From the NCBI RefSeq assembly GCF_900240285.1, contig NZ_OESS01000002.1:62001-126000 (forward strand): a stretch of 64,000 nucleotides of DNA, written 5' to 3'. This DNA is from Halobacillus sp. Marseille-P3879. GTDB lineage: Bacteria; Bacillota; Bacilli; Bacillales; Halobacillaceae. A model generated the notes under the pieces. The model was not told where the DNA came from and made no database searches. It saw nothing but the letters and a program-made list of their open reading frames with translations. The position numbers were made by a program, and so were the translations under genes. Every line of letters starts with the position of its first letter. Positions within the stretch are counted from its first letter, which is position 1. Shown here piece after piece: positions 1 to 9,071 of this stretch.

Positions 1-8
1 GTTTATGA

Positions 9-46
9 TATAATTACCCTGCTTACATTATCAGCAGGAGGGTTAT
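9..46 (+). promoter_or_regulatory. -10 box and SD-sequestering hairpin before first gene
   Basis: A TATAAT box lies at 9-14; any -35 box is outside the window. Just after it, CCTGCT and AGCAGG can pair across about nine bases. The right arm runs into the AGGAGGG ribosome binding site of the gene at 48, so the hairpin could mask translation initiation. The pairing is seen in the sequence; a regulatory role is inference. Confidence 0.4.
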
Positions 47-47
47 C

Positions 48-482
48 ATGAAGAAGATTAACCTTGAATTAACTGAAAAACAATACCAGACCCTGGTAGA
101 ATCTGTATTCCTTGGAACATGGATGGTCAATTCAACAAAAATGGAACTAGATGAGGACTTTGAAGAAATAAGGGAGCTCGTACTCTCGAAGTATAAAGAA
201 GCTGAACTTGAGGATAAAATCAGCTACCAGGAAGCTTTTGAAGTGTATGATCTGCATACTGATTATGAAAAACATTTATTTGAGAAATATGTAGATGAAT
301 ATGAAGAATTCAGTTTCTGGGATATGCTTATTGAAAAGCTGTCTGAGAAGAGGTTGAAAGAAGAATACGGAGACATAAGTGTCCCGCTGTCAGATGAAAT
401 GATAGAGCGTCGCTTACAAATTGAAGAGGAACTTGGCAAGGAATTGGAAGAACGTGGGTTAACCAATCTGGAATTGAAATAA
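48..482 (+). CDS. conserved acidic hypothetical protein (144 aa)
   Basis: I do not recognise this protein. It is soluble, has no signal peptide or membrane segment, and is strongly acidic with many Glu and Asp residues in predicted helices. It starts at ATG behind AGGAGGG at good spacing. It is a single-gene unit with its own -10 box and its own terminator at 492-530. The sequence does not suggest a function. High acidity is expected of cytoplasmic proteins in a halophile and is not informative by itself. Confidence 0.75.
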   Translation: MKKINLELTEKQYQTLVESVFLGTWMVNSTKMELDEDFEEIRELVLSKYKEAELEDKISYQEAFEVYDLHTDYEKHLFEKYVDEYEEFSFWDMLIEKLSEKRLKEEYGDISVPLSDEMIERRLQIEEELGKELEERGLTNLELK

Positions 483-491
483 GTTAACTAA

Positions 492-530
492 AACAAAGGG
501 TGTACATAAGGTGGTGCATCCTTTGTTATT
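492..530 (+). terminator. intrinsic terminator
   Basis: Arms AACAAAGGGTG (492-502) and CATCCTTTGTT (517-527) pair over 11 bp with one G-U pair. They follow the stop codon of the first gene. The T-rich tail is short. Confidence 0.65.
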
Positions 531-532
531 TC

Positions 533-561
533 TTGACAATTATATGTTGGAAAATTAAGAT
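533..561 (+). promoter_or_regulatory. sigma-A-type promoter for TAXI TRAP operon
   Basis: TTGACA (533-538) is followed after 17 bp by TAAGAT (556-561). This would give a leader of about 200 nt before the TAXI binding-protein gene at 768. That leader includes the large inverted repeat at 692-733. Confidence 0.55.
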
Positions 562-691
562 TACTTTATGGTACTCAGTTCCTAGACTTTAATAAAGGTT
601 TGCAATAAAATGAAAAGCTATTTTAAATTTTGAGATTTTCATGTAAAATGTGTTGTATATGTGAACTTTCATTACACTTTCGGGCGTTCAT

Positions 692-733
692 TTAAATTCA
701 AATTGTACATATTACCAAACAATTTGAATTTAA
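692..733. promoter_or_regulatory. perfect 15-bp inverted repeat in TRAP operon leader
   Basis: TTAAATTCAAATTGT (692-706) is repeated as its exact reverse complement at 719-733 with a 12-bp spacer. It ends 34 bp before the start codon at 768. It has no T-tail, so it is not a terminator. It may be an operator or an mRNA stem-loop acting on the operon. Confidence 0.6.
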
Positions 734-767
734 TTGTTGTCATAAATAACAAAGGGGAGGAATTATC

Positions 768-1772
768 ATGTTTAGTAAGAAAAGCCTGTTAACTATTTCA
801 ATGTTGTTAACGCTTTCTCTGATTCTATTCGCTTGTGGCGGCGGCACATCTGATGGCGGCGGCGATGACGAAGAAGGCGGCGGAGGAGCGGATGAACAAT
901 TCATTCAAGTCCTCACTGGTGGTACTGAAGGTACTTATTACCCGCTTGGAGGTACGTTTGCTCAAGTTATTAATGATAACGTAGATGGAGTAGAAGAAGC
1001 TAATGCTACATCTACAGGTGCTTCCGTTGAGAATATGAACTCAATCAGTGAAGGGGACGGCGAAATTGCGTTTACCCAAACCGACATTGCTTCTTATGCT
1101 GCAGAAGGGGAAGTAATGTTCGACGAAGCAAATGAAGATTTCGGGGCAATTGGCACCCTTTATCCTGAAACCATTCAAATTGTAACCACTCAGGACAGCG
1201 GAATTGAAACAGTAGAAGACTTAGAAGGACAAACCGTTTCTGTCGGGGCACCGGGTTCTGGTACCTATGCCAATGCAGACAACATTTTGGAAATTCATGG
1301 TTTGGACATTGATGAGGATATTGAAGCTCGTGATCTTGATTTCGGTGATTCAACGACCGGTATTCAGGATGGTACAATCGACGCGGCCTTCATCACATCT
1401 GGTACTCCGACTGGTGCTGTTGAAAGCTTAGCTGCATCTGTAGACGTGAACATTGTCAGTGTTTCTGAGGATAAAGCGCAGGAATTAATGGATGAGTACA
1501 GCTATTATGCGGAAGATGAAGTACCAGAAGGAACATATGGCTTAGAAGAAGCGGTTCCAACTGTAGCCGTACAAGCCATGCTTGTGGCTCACAGTGATTT
1601 GAGTGAAGACATTGTCTACGATATCACAAAAGCTATTTTCGAAAATACAGACGCTATTTCACATGATAAGGGTGAACTAATTGATGCAGAAAGCGCACTT
1701 GATGGTGTAGGAGTCGACTTGCATCCTGGTGCCCAGAAGTATTTCGATGAAGAAGGAATTAGTGAAGAATAA
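768..1772 (+). CDS. TAXI-family TRAP transporter substrate-binding lipoprotein
   Basis: This is the extracytoplasmic solute receptor of a TRAP transporter, TAXI subclass. Residues 1-23 form a lipoprotein signal peptide ending in a lipobox with LFAC, so Cys23 is the likely lipidated residue. A Gly/Asp/Glu-rich linker follows. The TAXI/NMT1-like fold begins with LTGGTEGTYYPLGG and continues through a VGAPGSGTYANAD segment typical of the ligand cleft. The length of 334 aa is normal. The start ATG follows GGGGAGG. The DUF1850 gene and the fused permease lie directly downstream and complete the system. TAXI receptors bind small carboxylates such as glutamate or 2-oxoglutarate; the ligand here cannot be read from the sequence. 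Confidence 0.93.
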   Translation: MFSKKSLLTISMLLTLSLILFACGGGTSDGGGDDEEGGGGADEQFIQVLTGGTEGTYYPLGGTFAQVINDNVDGVEEANATSTGASVENMNSISEGDGEIAFTQTDIASYAAEGEVMFDEANEDFGAIGTLYPETIQIVTTQDSGIETVEDLEGQTVSVGAPGSGTYANADNILEIHGLDIDEDIEARDLDFGDSTTGIQDGTIDAAFITSGTPTGAVESLAASVDVNIVSVSEDKAQELMDEYSYYAEDEVPEGTYGLEEAVPTVAVQAMLVAHSDLSEDIVYDITKAIFENTDAISHDKGELIDAESALDGVGVDLHPGAQKYFDEEGISEE

Positions 1773-1913
1773 CATTAAATAGCAGAGTCTTACGGGGCTG
1801 TCTCGGGTTAAGTTGCGTTAAATGTAATAAACCTGGGAGCAGTCCCTTCTCATGTAAAAGATAGTCAGGAAATCACTGTATGAACTGCTACTTACTGGAT
1901 GATGGTGATCAGT

Positions 1914-2432
1914 ATGAAATTTAAAATTAATTACCTTATTACCGCTTTGCTCCTGACAGGAATGATAATGATGACTGTATGGGTATTTTATCCTTACCGA
2001 TCAGTCGTAGCCTTTGAGCAATTCGATCGGCAAGGATCAAATGCCTATATGCCTATAAGGGAGAAGGACCATTTTAAACTTAAATTCACTCACTCAGTTC
2101 ACTTATCTGATGTTGTGGAAGAGTATGAAGTAAAGGATAAGAAACTTTATCCTGTAGAAATGGTTTATGAGGATACAGCTATAGGCATGCCTTCAAATGC
2201 AGGTGAAGGAGAAACATTCGAAATGAAAGATGGGAAGTATTATATATCCAACTTGACAGGTTCTCATGAATTCATCAATTTATCGGTCGGACAAGTCCGG
2301 GCTGACCATACAATTATATACAAAAATGATTCTTATCTCTTAAAGGACGTCTTAGGAGCTGGTTCCGTAATCCGCATATCTCCTAAGCACGTATCGAATT
2401 GGGAATTGATGAGAGGAGAGACGCTAAAATGA
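1914..2432 (+). CDS. DUF1850 protein of TRAP operon
   Basis: This is a 172-residue protein with one N-terminal hydrophobic segment (about residues 5-25) and an extracytoplasmic domain. It resembles DUF1850 proteins, which are repeatedly found beside TAXI-type TRAP permeases. I chose ATG 1914 over the ATGs at 1899 and 1902 because GGTGATC lies at proper distance before it. Its stop overlaps the permease start as ATGA (2429-2432), which indicates translational coupling. A role as an accessory factor of the transporter is inferred from context. Confidence 0.75.
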   Translation: MKFKINYLITALLLTGMIMMTVWVFYPYRSVVAFEQFDRQGSNAYMPIREKDHFKLKFTHSVHLSDVVEEYEVKDKKLYPVEMVYEDTAIGMPSNAGEGETFEMKDGKYYISNLTGSHEFINLSVGQVRADHTIIYKNDSYLLKDVLGAGSVIRISPKHVSNWELMRGETLK

Positions 2433-4552
2433 GTGAGGAAAACAACGCAATATCTACAGAAAAGCAACAAGAAATCATGGAAAAATATGATCCCGATGCC
2501 GGTGGCCGTGAATTAACCGGATGGCTGGGGAGGCTTGCATTTATAGGGTTATTAGCCTTTTCGTTATTCCAACTATATTCTTCTACGATCCACCCTCTGC
2601 CTGCACAAATTCTAAGGTCCGTTCACGTAGGGTTTGGACTGGTATTAATTTTCTTGTTGTATCCTGCTACAAAGAAGAACCGAAAATTTAATAAAGTCGC
2701 ATGGTATGACTTGATTTTCGTTTTACTCAGCCTTGTAGTTGGTACGTACTGGCTCTTTTTTTATGAAAGGATAGTGACCCAGGCCGGTGCTTTAACAACT
2801 ATTGACTTCTATATAGGAGTGGCTGCCGTGTTACTGGTGCTCGAAGCCACTAGAAGAGCAGTAGGGATTCCTATCACGGTAATTGCTATTCTTTTTTTGG
2901 TCTATGCTTATTGGGGCAGGCAAATGCCTGGTTTTCTCATTCATAGAGGGGTAGACGTGGACAATTTAGTTCAATCAATGTTTTTTACAACAGAAGGTAT
3001 ATTAGGTACTCCTATTGCTGTATCTTCTACATTTATTTTCTTGTTTTTATTATTTGGTGCATTTCTGGTAAAAACAGGGGTTGGACAATATTTCAACGAT
3101 CTGGCAGTGACATTGGCAGGCCGACGTACGGGGGGACCGGCTAAGGTAGCCATATTCTCAAGCGCCCTGCAGGGTACCATCAGCGGAAGCTCAGTTGCTA
3201 ACGTAGTTACTTCAGGTGCATTTACGATTCCTATGATGAAGAAGTTGGGCTATCGCCGGGAATTTGCCGGAGGAGTAGAAGCAGCTGCTTCTACGGGTGG
3301 TCAGTTAATGCCGCCGATTATGGGGGCAGCAGCCTTTCTAATGATTGAATTCATAGGGGTAGATTATTGGTCGATCGCTAAAGCAGCCTTAATTCCTGCA
3401 ATTTTGTATTTTACAGGGATTTGGATTATGACCCATTTTGAAGCCAAACGTACTGGCTTAAGCGGGATGGATAAAGAGGAGATGCCGAATCGTAAAGCTG
3501 TATTCAAGCAGCTGTACTTGCTGCTGCCTATTGTAGCTATCATTCTTTTTCTAAGCAGTGGAATGAGTGTTATGCGTGCTGCCCTTTACGGGATTCTGAC
3601 GACGATCGTGGTAGGATTACTACGTAAAGAAAAATTCCGTAAGCTCTATATTGTTGCATTTGGAGTAGGGTTTGTCGGCTATGTCATCTATGGTATAGCA
3701 ACCGGCGGCTTTGAACTCGTTCAAGCCTTTATTGTTGGTGGAATGGTGACGGTTCTTGTAAGTTACTTATATGATGGTAACTTTGCTGAGTCCATTGAAG
3801 CATTAGTTGATGGTGCTCGGACGGCCCTGGGAGTAGTTGCTGCAACAGCAGCTGCTGGTATCATTGTAGGTGTAGTTACGAAAACAGGGTTAGGTCTTAA
3901 ACTTGCCAACAGCCTCGTTTCTCTAGCGAATGGACAAATATTGCTTACGTTGTTCTTTACGATGCTTGCTGCCATTATTCTTGGGATGGGCTCTCCGACC
4001 ACAGCAAACTATGTTATTACATCTACGATTGCAGCACCTGCCGTCATATTGTTGGGAGTGCCAGACCTGGCTGCTCATTTATTCGTGTTTTACTTTGGAA
4101 TAATCGCGGATATTACACCGCCCGTAGCGTTGGCTGCCTTTGCAGCTTCAGGAGTAGCTTCTTCCGAACCGATACGGACAGGCTTGAATGCGGCTAAGCT
4201 CGCGATAGCTGCATTTATTATTCCATATATGTTTGTACTGGAGAATCAGCTTCTCATGATTGGGGTAGACAACGCCTTTGAACTCGTATGGATCTTGTTC
4301 ACAGCTATATCAGGAATGATTGCGATTGGAGCTGGGTTGGTAGGATACTGGTTCCGTAAGGTGGAGTGGTACGAAAGAATTCCGGCTGTCATTGGTGGTT
4401 TATCACTTATTTACCCTAGTACGATGAGTGATGTCATCGGGCTTTCTATCTTTATCATACTATTGGGCCTTCAATTCCTATTCAAAAGAGACAAAATAGG
4501 TGTTCCTGTATACAGAGCAAAACCGAAATCCTCTCATGGTCAGGAAGCATAA
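2429..4552 (+). CDS. TRAP transporter permease, 4TM/12TM fusion
   Basis: This is the membrane subunit of the TAXI-type TRAP transporter, which uses an ion gradient to import the ligand delivered by the lipoprotein encoded at 768. In 707 residues it joins the small DctQ-like 4-TM part (N-terminal about 200 residues) with the large DctM-like 12-TM part. The latter includes GTISGSSVANVVTSG and GMGSPTTANY, both typical of DctM. I chose ATG 2429 because GAGAGGAGAG lies 8 bp before it; an earlier in-frame start at 2399 would sit deep inside the DUF1850 gene. A strong terminator follows at 4578. Confidence 0.93.
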   Translation: MSEENNAISTEKQQEIMEKYDPDAGGRELTGWLGRLAFIGLLAFSLFQLYSSTIHPLPAQILRSVHVGFGLVLIFLLYPATKKNRKFNKVAWYDLIFVLLSLVVGTYWLFFYERIVTQAGALTTIDFYIGVAAVLLVLEATRRAVGIPITVIAILFLVYAYWGRQMPGFLIHRGVDVDNLVQSMFFTTEGILGTPIAVSSTFIFLFLLFGAFLVKTGVGQYFNDLAVTLAGRRTGGPAKVAIFSSALQGTISGSSVANVVTSGAFTIPMMKKLGYRREFAGGVEAAASTGGQLMPPIMGAAAFLMIEFIGVDYWSIAKAALIPAILYFTGIWIMTHFEAKRTGLSGMDKEEMPNRKAVFKQLYLLLPIVAIILFLSSGMSVMRAALYGILTTIVVGLLRKEKFRKLYIVAFGVGFVGYVIYGIATGGFELVQAFIVGGMVTVLVSYLYDGNFAESIEALVDGARTALGVVAATAAAGIIVGVVTKTGLGLKLANSLVSLANGQILLTLFFTMLAAIILGMGSPTTANYVITSTIAAPAVILLGVPDLAAHLFVFYFGIIADITPPVALAAFAASGVASSEPIRTGLNAAKLAIAAFIIPYMFVLENQLLMIGVDNAFELVWILFTAISGMIAIGAGLVGYWFRKVEWYERIPAVIGGLSLIYPSTMSDVIGLSIFIILLGLQFLFKRDKIGVPVYRAKPKSSHGQEA

Positions 4553-4577
4553 AAAAATAAATTCGTTCACTTTTCAT

Positions 4578-4611
4578 GCTGTCGAGAAAGTTCTCGGCGG
4601 CTTATTTTTTT
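4578..4611 (+). terminator. terminator of TRAP operon
   Basis: GCTGTCGAGA (4578-4587) pairs with TCTCGGCGGC (4592-4601) through 10 bp with G-U pairs, and is followed by TTATTTTTTT. Confidence 0.85.
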
Positions 4612-4899
4612 GTCTGCCGCGGCTATCAGACAAGCAATGGAAGTACAAGGACGATGAAAGTCTCGGTGTGTGTCTGCCTCCAAGTACTGTAATGGTTATC
4701 TTCATTATAAATCTGATCCAAAGTAGAGAAGGACCTCTCCTTTTCTAGCGCAGAACAAGCAAAAACCAAGCCATTATGTAGGGGAACGAAAAGAGCGCGG
4801 GATTGATGGCACCGCCTTTCCAATGAGGGGAAGTTGATTTATCGATGAGAAAAGAGAAAGTGAAAGAACAGGAGCTGATGACGGAAGCCTGTTGAACAT
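4612..4899. other. non-coding stretch between convergent genes
   Basis: Short open frames exist on both strands here, but none has a ribosome binding site or a recognisable protein. Apart from the two terminators at its ends I see nothing in it. Confidence 0.6.
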
Positions 4900-4938
4900 G
4901 AAAAAGCTTGCGGAAAAACAGGGGTTTTTCCACAAGCT
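4900..4938 (-). terminator. terminator of yczE-like gene (repeat hairpin family)
   Basis: On the minus strand, AGCTTGTGGAAAAAC pairs with GTTTTTCCGCAAGCT with one mismatch and is followed by a run of T. Near-identical hairpins end the genes at 23896 and 25561. Confidence 0.8.
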
Positions 4939-4951
4939 GAACGTGAATCCT

Positions 4952-5590
4952 TTAAATAGATTCATGTTTCTTGCTTGCTGCTGAATCAGTCCATATAGCA
5001 GCAACGGGTCTCGAAAGTTGATAAGCCCATTGAATAACCGGACCGAGCCCCAGGGCAACAATGAGTGTACCTATCCCTACCGGTGCTCCTAACATAAAAC
5101 CAATCAAGGCCATACCGGATTCTATAAATATGCGGGAAGTGCTTTTAGATTGTTTTGTTTTCTGGTCTAAAATCATCATAAAGTGATCGAGTGGAATTCT
5201 AGGAAACGGTGTACGTAAATATACTGCAATTCCTACAGCAGTTGCCAGGAGTCCAAGAGTGAAGATTCCCCACTGGGAATACCATGCTTGATAGTCTGCG
5301 TTACCCAGCCAGCCGTATAGAAAAAAATCCAGGCTGGTCCCCCTCACGATAATAGGAAGTAACGACTCCAATTGAGGGCGTTTGCTTTCAAGCTTAGCAT
5401 TTACCAGCAGCAATATGACAAAAGCGATAATCATTACTGTTCCTACTGTAATAGGGGTATGCATGGATACTCCTACTGCAATACTGTCACCAGGACCTAC
5501 TCCCAGCCCCGAGCGAATAATTAGCGCAAGCCCAAGACTTGAAACTATCAGTCCCGCTAAGTATATAATAAATAAGTATAAGTATTTCAT
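4952..5590 (-). CDS. YczE/YitT-like integral membrane protein
   Basis: This is a 212-residue membrane protein with about five hydrophobic segments, similar to the YczE/YyaS/YitT group. The conserved GLALIIRSGLGVGPGDS segment early in the chain and FPRIPLDHFMMILD in the middle fit this group. B. subtilis YczE is known to be needed for full function of peptide synthetase clusters; whether that applies here is unknown. Two ATGs stand in tandem (5593 and 5590). The second has better spacing to AAGGAGA, so I used it. It is divergent from the YueD-like reductase gene, with both promoters in 5591-5726. Confidence 0.75.
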   Translation of the reverse strand: MKYLYLFIIYLAGLIVSSLGLALIIRSGLGVGPGDSIAVGVSMHTPITVGTVMIIAFVILLLVNAKLESKRPQLESLLPIIVRGTSLDFFLYGWLGNADYQAWYSQWGIFTLGLLATAVGIAVYLRTPFPRIPLDHFMMILDQKTKQSKSTSRIFIESGMALIGFMLGAPVGIGTLIVALGLGPVIQWAYQLSRPVAAIWTDSAASKKHESI

Positions 5591-5726
5591 CATTTTCTCC
5601 TTTGTCCGTTTACCGAATCTTTCACAATCATATACGTTTGGATAGTTGTTGTAAAGGTATATACGTGATTGTGTTTGGGCTGGAAAACCAGGGGGAATGA
5701 AAGCTTTATAAAGGAGGACATATCGA

Positions 5727-6491
5727 ATGAAGATAGCGATTGTAACTGGTGATTCAAGAGGCCTGGGAGAGGCAATAGCTGACAAATTTTTAAATGAAGG
5801 TATCCATGTGATAGGCCTGTCGAGGACTTATAACGATACGTTAAAAGGAAAAGCGGACCATAAGGGTGTCACTTACTCTCATATTCGTTGTGATTTAAGT
5901 GATTCCGATGATCTTACTCAAGGAATTGATAAAGTAATGTACTTAGCTTTTCAGAATGATATTGAGAAGGTCTATCTTGTAAATAATGCCGGGGTTATAG
6001 ATCCGATAGAGACTGTTGGTCAATTAGATGCTTCATTAGTTAACAAACATTTTCAAATTAACGTCACTACCCCTATATTGTTTATAAACCGCCTGTTGAA
6101 AGAAGCGGATGAGCAGGGGGTGAATGCTGGAATAATAAACATAACTTCAGGAGCAGCTGAGAAAACGATTCACGGCTGGAGCATATACGGCAGCGGTAAG
6201 GCAGCAATAAATCAATTTACTGCGACAGCTGCGATGGAACAAGAGCAAGCGGGAAGTGAACATTTTATCATTGCATATAGCCCTGGAGTAGTGGATACCG
6301 ACATGCAGGGGGAGATCAGAGCTGCAGCCGAATCTGCTTTTACAGATGTGGATAAATTTAAAAAACTGAAAGAAGAAGGACAGCTTCGTTCACCTTCAGC
6401 TGTTGCTGAGGTCTTAATGAAGCTTTTAAGTGAAGAAGAATCAATAGACAACGGAAGAGTATATAAATTATATGATCTTATTGATCAATAA
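5727..6491 (+). CDS. short-chain dehydrogenase, YueD-like ketone reductase
   Basis: This is a classical SDR of 254 aa acting in the cytoplasm with NADPH. It has the nucleotide-binding TGDSRGLG at residues 7-14, LVNNAG in the middle, a catalytic Ser in NITSGAA and the YxxxK pair in IYGSGKA. The sequence runs parallel to B. subtilis YueD, a benzil reductase, including the SPGVVDTDMQ and LRSPSAVAE segments. The TGxSRG variant with Asp instead of Ala is slightly unusual. ATG 5727 follows AAAGGAGGA. The natural substrate is unknown. Confidence 0.85.
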   Translation: MKIAIVTGDSRGLGEAIADKFLNEGIHVIGLSRTYNDTLKGKADHKGVTYSHIRCDLSDSDDLTQGIDKVMYLAFQNDIEKVYLVNNAGVIDPIETVGQLDASLVNKHFQINVTTPILFINRLLKEADEQGVNAGIINITSGAAEKTIHGWSIYGSGKAAINQFTATAAMEQEQAGSEHFIIAYSPGVVDTDMQGEIRAAAESAFTDVDKFKKLKEEGQLRSPSAVAEVLMKLLSEEESIDNGRVYKLYDLIDQ

Positions 6492-6650
6492 TCTCGTTCG
6501 GAGATGCTGATATTATCTGAGGACATTTACAGGAATAATTAAAATCTGCGCCTTCGTCTTTTGCTGAAAGAAAGTGAAACTGCTGGATATGAGGAGGTAA
6601 TTGGATAGGCAGTAGAGAAGTTAATAAATGGATAAGAGGGGGATTTTATA

Positions 6651-7709
6651 ATGAAATTTTCATTTTTTGACGGTCATAATGACACATTATTAAACCTATA
6701 TAATAACCACAAGAATGATGCAGAAAGTTTTTTTAATACGCTCAGTGGTGGACATATTGATTATGAAAGGGCAGTAAATTCTGGAATGGAAGGAGGATTT
6801 TTTGCTATATTTCCCCCTCCTTACACAAGTTTATCTCTACCCGATCCTGAAAAATTTTTGACCCCGGAAGGCTATGATGTACCGCTTCCTGAAGCCGTGG
6901 ACCCGGAAGCGTGTAGAAAGGTTACAGACGAGATGATCGATCTTCTCTATCAGATAGAAACCAATTCAAATCATCGTTTTAAAGTAGTAAAAGATTCAAA
7001 TGAGCTTGAGAAAACTGTCCAAAATGGTCAAATGGCTGCTGTCCTTCATTTTGAAGGAGCAGAGGTCATTTCGCCGGATCTATCCAATTTGGAGTATTAT
7101 TATGAGAAGGGATTACGTTCCTTAGGTTTAGTTTGGAGCAGGCCGAATGCTTTTGCGCAAGGGGTTCCGTACCGTTATCCTTCTACAGGTGATATCGGTC
7201 CTGGATTATCAGAACAAGGAATAGCTTTAGTGAAAAAGAGTAACCAGTTTGGAATTATGCTGGATACCTCCCATTTAAACGAAAAAGGATTCTGGGACGT
7301 TGTTGCACACTCCAATGCCCCCATAGTTGCTACACATTCCAATGCATATGCGCTCAGTCCAATTTCACGAAATTTAACCGATGAGCAGCTCAAGGCAATC
7401 GGAGATTCAAATGGTGTGGCAGGCGTTACATATAGTGTAAATATGCTTCGTAAGGATGGAAAGATGATTCAAGAAACTCCTATAGGGGAGGTTGTTAGTC
7501 ATATCCGTTATATAGTTCAATTAATAGGGGCAGAGCATGTTGCTCTTGGCTCTGACTTTGACGGAACCACTCTTCCTAATGAAATAAATGACGTTACCGA
7601 CGTTCCTAAACTGATTGAGGCTCTTGAAAAGGATGGGTTTACGAATGATGAAATTGAAAGGATATGCTTCCGGAATTGGCATAGAGTTCTAGCTGATACG
7701 TGGAAATAA
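6651..7709 (+). CDS. membrane dipeptidase, peptidase family M19
   Basis: This is a zinc dipeptidase of the renal dipeptidase family. The binuclear metal ligands are all visible: His9 and Asp11 (DGHND), Glu135 (HFEGAE), His208 (DTSH), His229 (ATHS) and Asp302 (GSDFDG). The length of 352 aa is slightly longer than most bacterial members. It has no signal peptide, so it acts in the cytoplasm on dipeptides, possibly including D-amino-acid-containing ones. ATG 6651 follows AGAGGGGGA. It stands alone, with 159 bp before it and a perfect terminator after it. Confidence 0.9.
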   Translation: MKFSFFDGHNDTLLNLYNNHKNDAESFFNTLSGGHIDYERAVNSGMEGGFFAIFPPPYTSLSLPDPEKFLTPEGYDVPLPEAVDPEACRKVTDEMIDLLYQIETNSNHRFKVVKDSNELEKTVQNGQMAAVLHFEGAEVISPDLSNLEYYYEKGLRSLGLVWSRPNAFAQGVPYRYPSTGDIGPGLSEQGIALVKKSNQFGIMLDTSHLNEKGFWDVVAHSNAPIVATHSNAYALSPISRNLTDEQLKAIGDSNGVAGVTYSVNMLRKDGKMIQETPIGEVVSHIRYIVQLIGAEHVALGSDFDGTTLPNEINDVTDVPKLIEALEKDGFTNDEIERICFRNWHRVLADTWK

Positions 7710-7711
7710 CT

Positions 7712-7751
7712 AAAGAAAAGCGATTGTCCCCCGGGACAATCGCTTTTCTTT
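7712..7751. terminator. bidirectional terminator
   Basis: A perfect 19-bp stem (7712-7730 and 7733-7751) with A and T flanks lies between the convergent dipeptidase and DMT genes. The last codon of the DMT gene overlaps its edge. Confidence 0.9.
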
Positions 7752-8613
7752 AATAAACAGGTTTCGCTTCCTTATTATTACGTAAAAACATATAAAGCGA
7801 TGCGCTAAAGATCGTAATGTAACCCAGTATACTAAGCCAGTCAGGCACTTGACCAAACAAAACTATACTAATCAGCGCTGAATAGACGACAGTGGAATAG
7901 AAAAATATTGAAATCTCTCTGGCTGGGGCAAATTTATAAGCGATGGTTAATCCGAATTGACCGATTGTTGCAAACCCGCCAGCAGCCAGAAGATAAATCC
8001 ATTGTTTCGTCGTCATTGGCTCATAGTAGGCAATTGTAAAGGGAGTAAGTGAGACGGTTGTGAAAAAAGAAAAATAAAATACAATTGTATAAAACTTTTC
8101 TTTGTCGCCTAATACGCGTAATAAAGTATAGGCTCCGGCCGCAAAAACCGCAGAGAAAATGCCTGCTAAATAAGGAATAAATTCTACTGAGAATTGCGGC
8201 TTAATAATAAGAAGAGTGCCGACAAAAGCAATTAATATAGCGATAATTTGATATGGCCTTGCTTTTTCCTTCAAAAAGACAGCAGAAAAAATAATTAATA
8301 AAAATGGGCTGAGTTTATTAAGCATATCGGCATCAGACAGGACGAGATGATCGATCGCATAAAAAAATAACACCATACCAATTGTGCCCAGCGCAGAACG
8401 TGAAAGCAGCAGTATTTGATTTTCTTTTTTACCGAAGAGTCGTTCCTTGTGGTAAATAACTAATCCAAAGGCGATCACAGCAGAGACCGCATTTCTAAAT
8501 AGTGTTTTCTGTACGGTGGGTACGTCTCCAGACAGCTTAACAAAAGCGCCCATCATAGCGAACCCAAAGGCTGAGATCAGCAATAAAATAATTCCCTTAT
8601 TTCGGTTACTCAT
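7750..8613 (-). CDS. DMT-superfamily (EamA) transporter
   Basis: This is a 287-residue protein with ten predicted membrane helices made of two EamA repeats (about residues 5-135 and 150-280). It belongs to the drug/metabolite transporter superfamily in the cytoplasmic membrane. The second half contains LGPREIS-like 'FAPAREIS', the usual end of helix 8. ATG 8613 follows ATGGAGGAAC. The substrate cannot be inferred. It ends at the shared terminator with the dipeptidase. Confidence 0.88.
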   Translation of the reverse strand: MSNRNKGIILLLISAFGFAMMGAFVKLSGDVPTVQKTLFRNAVSAVIAFGLVIYHKERLFGKKENQILLLSRSALGTIGMVLFFYAIDHLVLSDADMLNKLSPFLLIIFSAVFLKEKARPYQIIAILIAFVGTLLIIKPQFSVEFIPYLAGIFSAVFAAGAYTLLRVLGDKEKFYTIVFYFSFFTTVSLTPFTIAYYEPMTTKQWIYLLAAGGFATIGQFGLTIAYKFAPAREISIFFYSTVVYSALISIVLFGQVPDWLSILGYITIFSASLYMFLRNNKEAKPVY

Positions 8614-8764
8614 GAGTCTAGTTCCTCCATCATTTGTAGCTTTTGCTAAAATCCCTGTACTATCCTAATACATTTCTTAAAGGGATGGAAAGGAAAAGCA
8701 TGGGCTTTGACACGATGGTAATTTATCGCTACGCTGAAACAAATGCAGCAAAGGAGAGAAGCCG

Positions 8765-9043
8765 TTGATTTGTTCCCAGCCGATCATATGGGTGGTTCGA
8801 AAAATCAAGCATAACCAACAGCACTACATTGAGGAAGCCTCCACCATAGATCTTTATCGTGATCGAGTTGTTACTCCTTTTGAACAATTTCATATAAAAG
8901 ACGTTCATGATGCATCTTATCGGTCCATGTCCGGTCGGTATGATTTCTTTTATTTGCATACGATTCGAGGGGTGTTCTCTTATAAAGTCATAGAATCCCC
9001 TGAACATTGGATTGAAGAATATAAGAAGATTCAAATTAAATAA
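8765..9043 (+). CDS. small hypothetical protein (92 aa)
   Basis: I do not recognise this protein. It starts at TTG 8765 with AAAGGAG 8 bp before it and ends at a hairpin terminator (9042-9067), so it looks like a genuine single-gene unit. The chain is rich in aromatic, His and Ile residues, has no signal peptide or membrane helix, and ends in a basic IQIK tail. A longer open frame on the other strand has no ribosome binding site. Confidence 0.65.
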   Translation: MICSQPIIWVVRKIKHNQQHYIEEASTIDLYRDRVVTPFEQFHIKDVHDASYRSMSGRYDFFYLHTIRGVFSYKVIESPEHWIEEYKKIQIK

Positions 9044-9071
9044 GTCAGCCAGGAATAAGGCTGACTTATTT
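9042..9071. terminator. bidirectional terminator
   Basis: AAGTCAGCC (9042-9050) pairs with GGCTGACTT (9059-9067) between two convergent genes. Confidence 0.75.

Noticed and set aside
4500-5061. Several open frames of 62-95 aa
   Set aside because: They cross terminators and have no ribosome binding sites.
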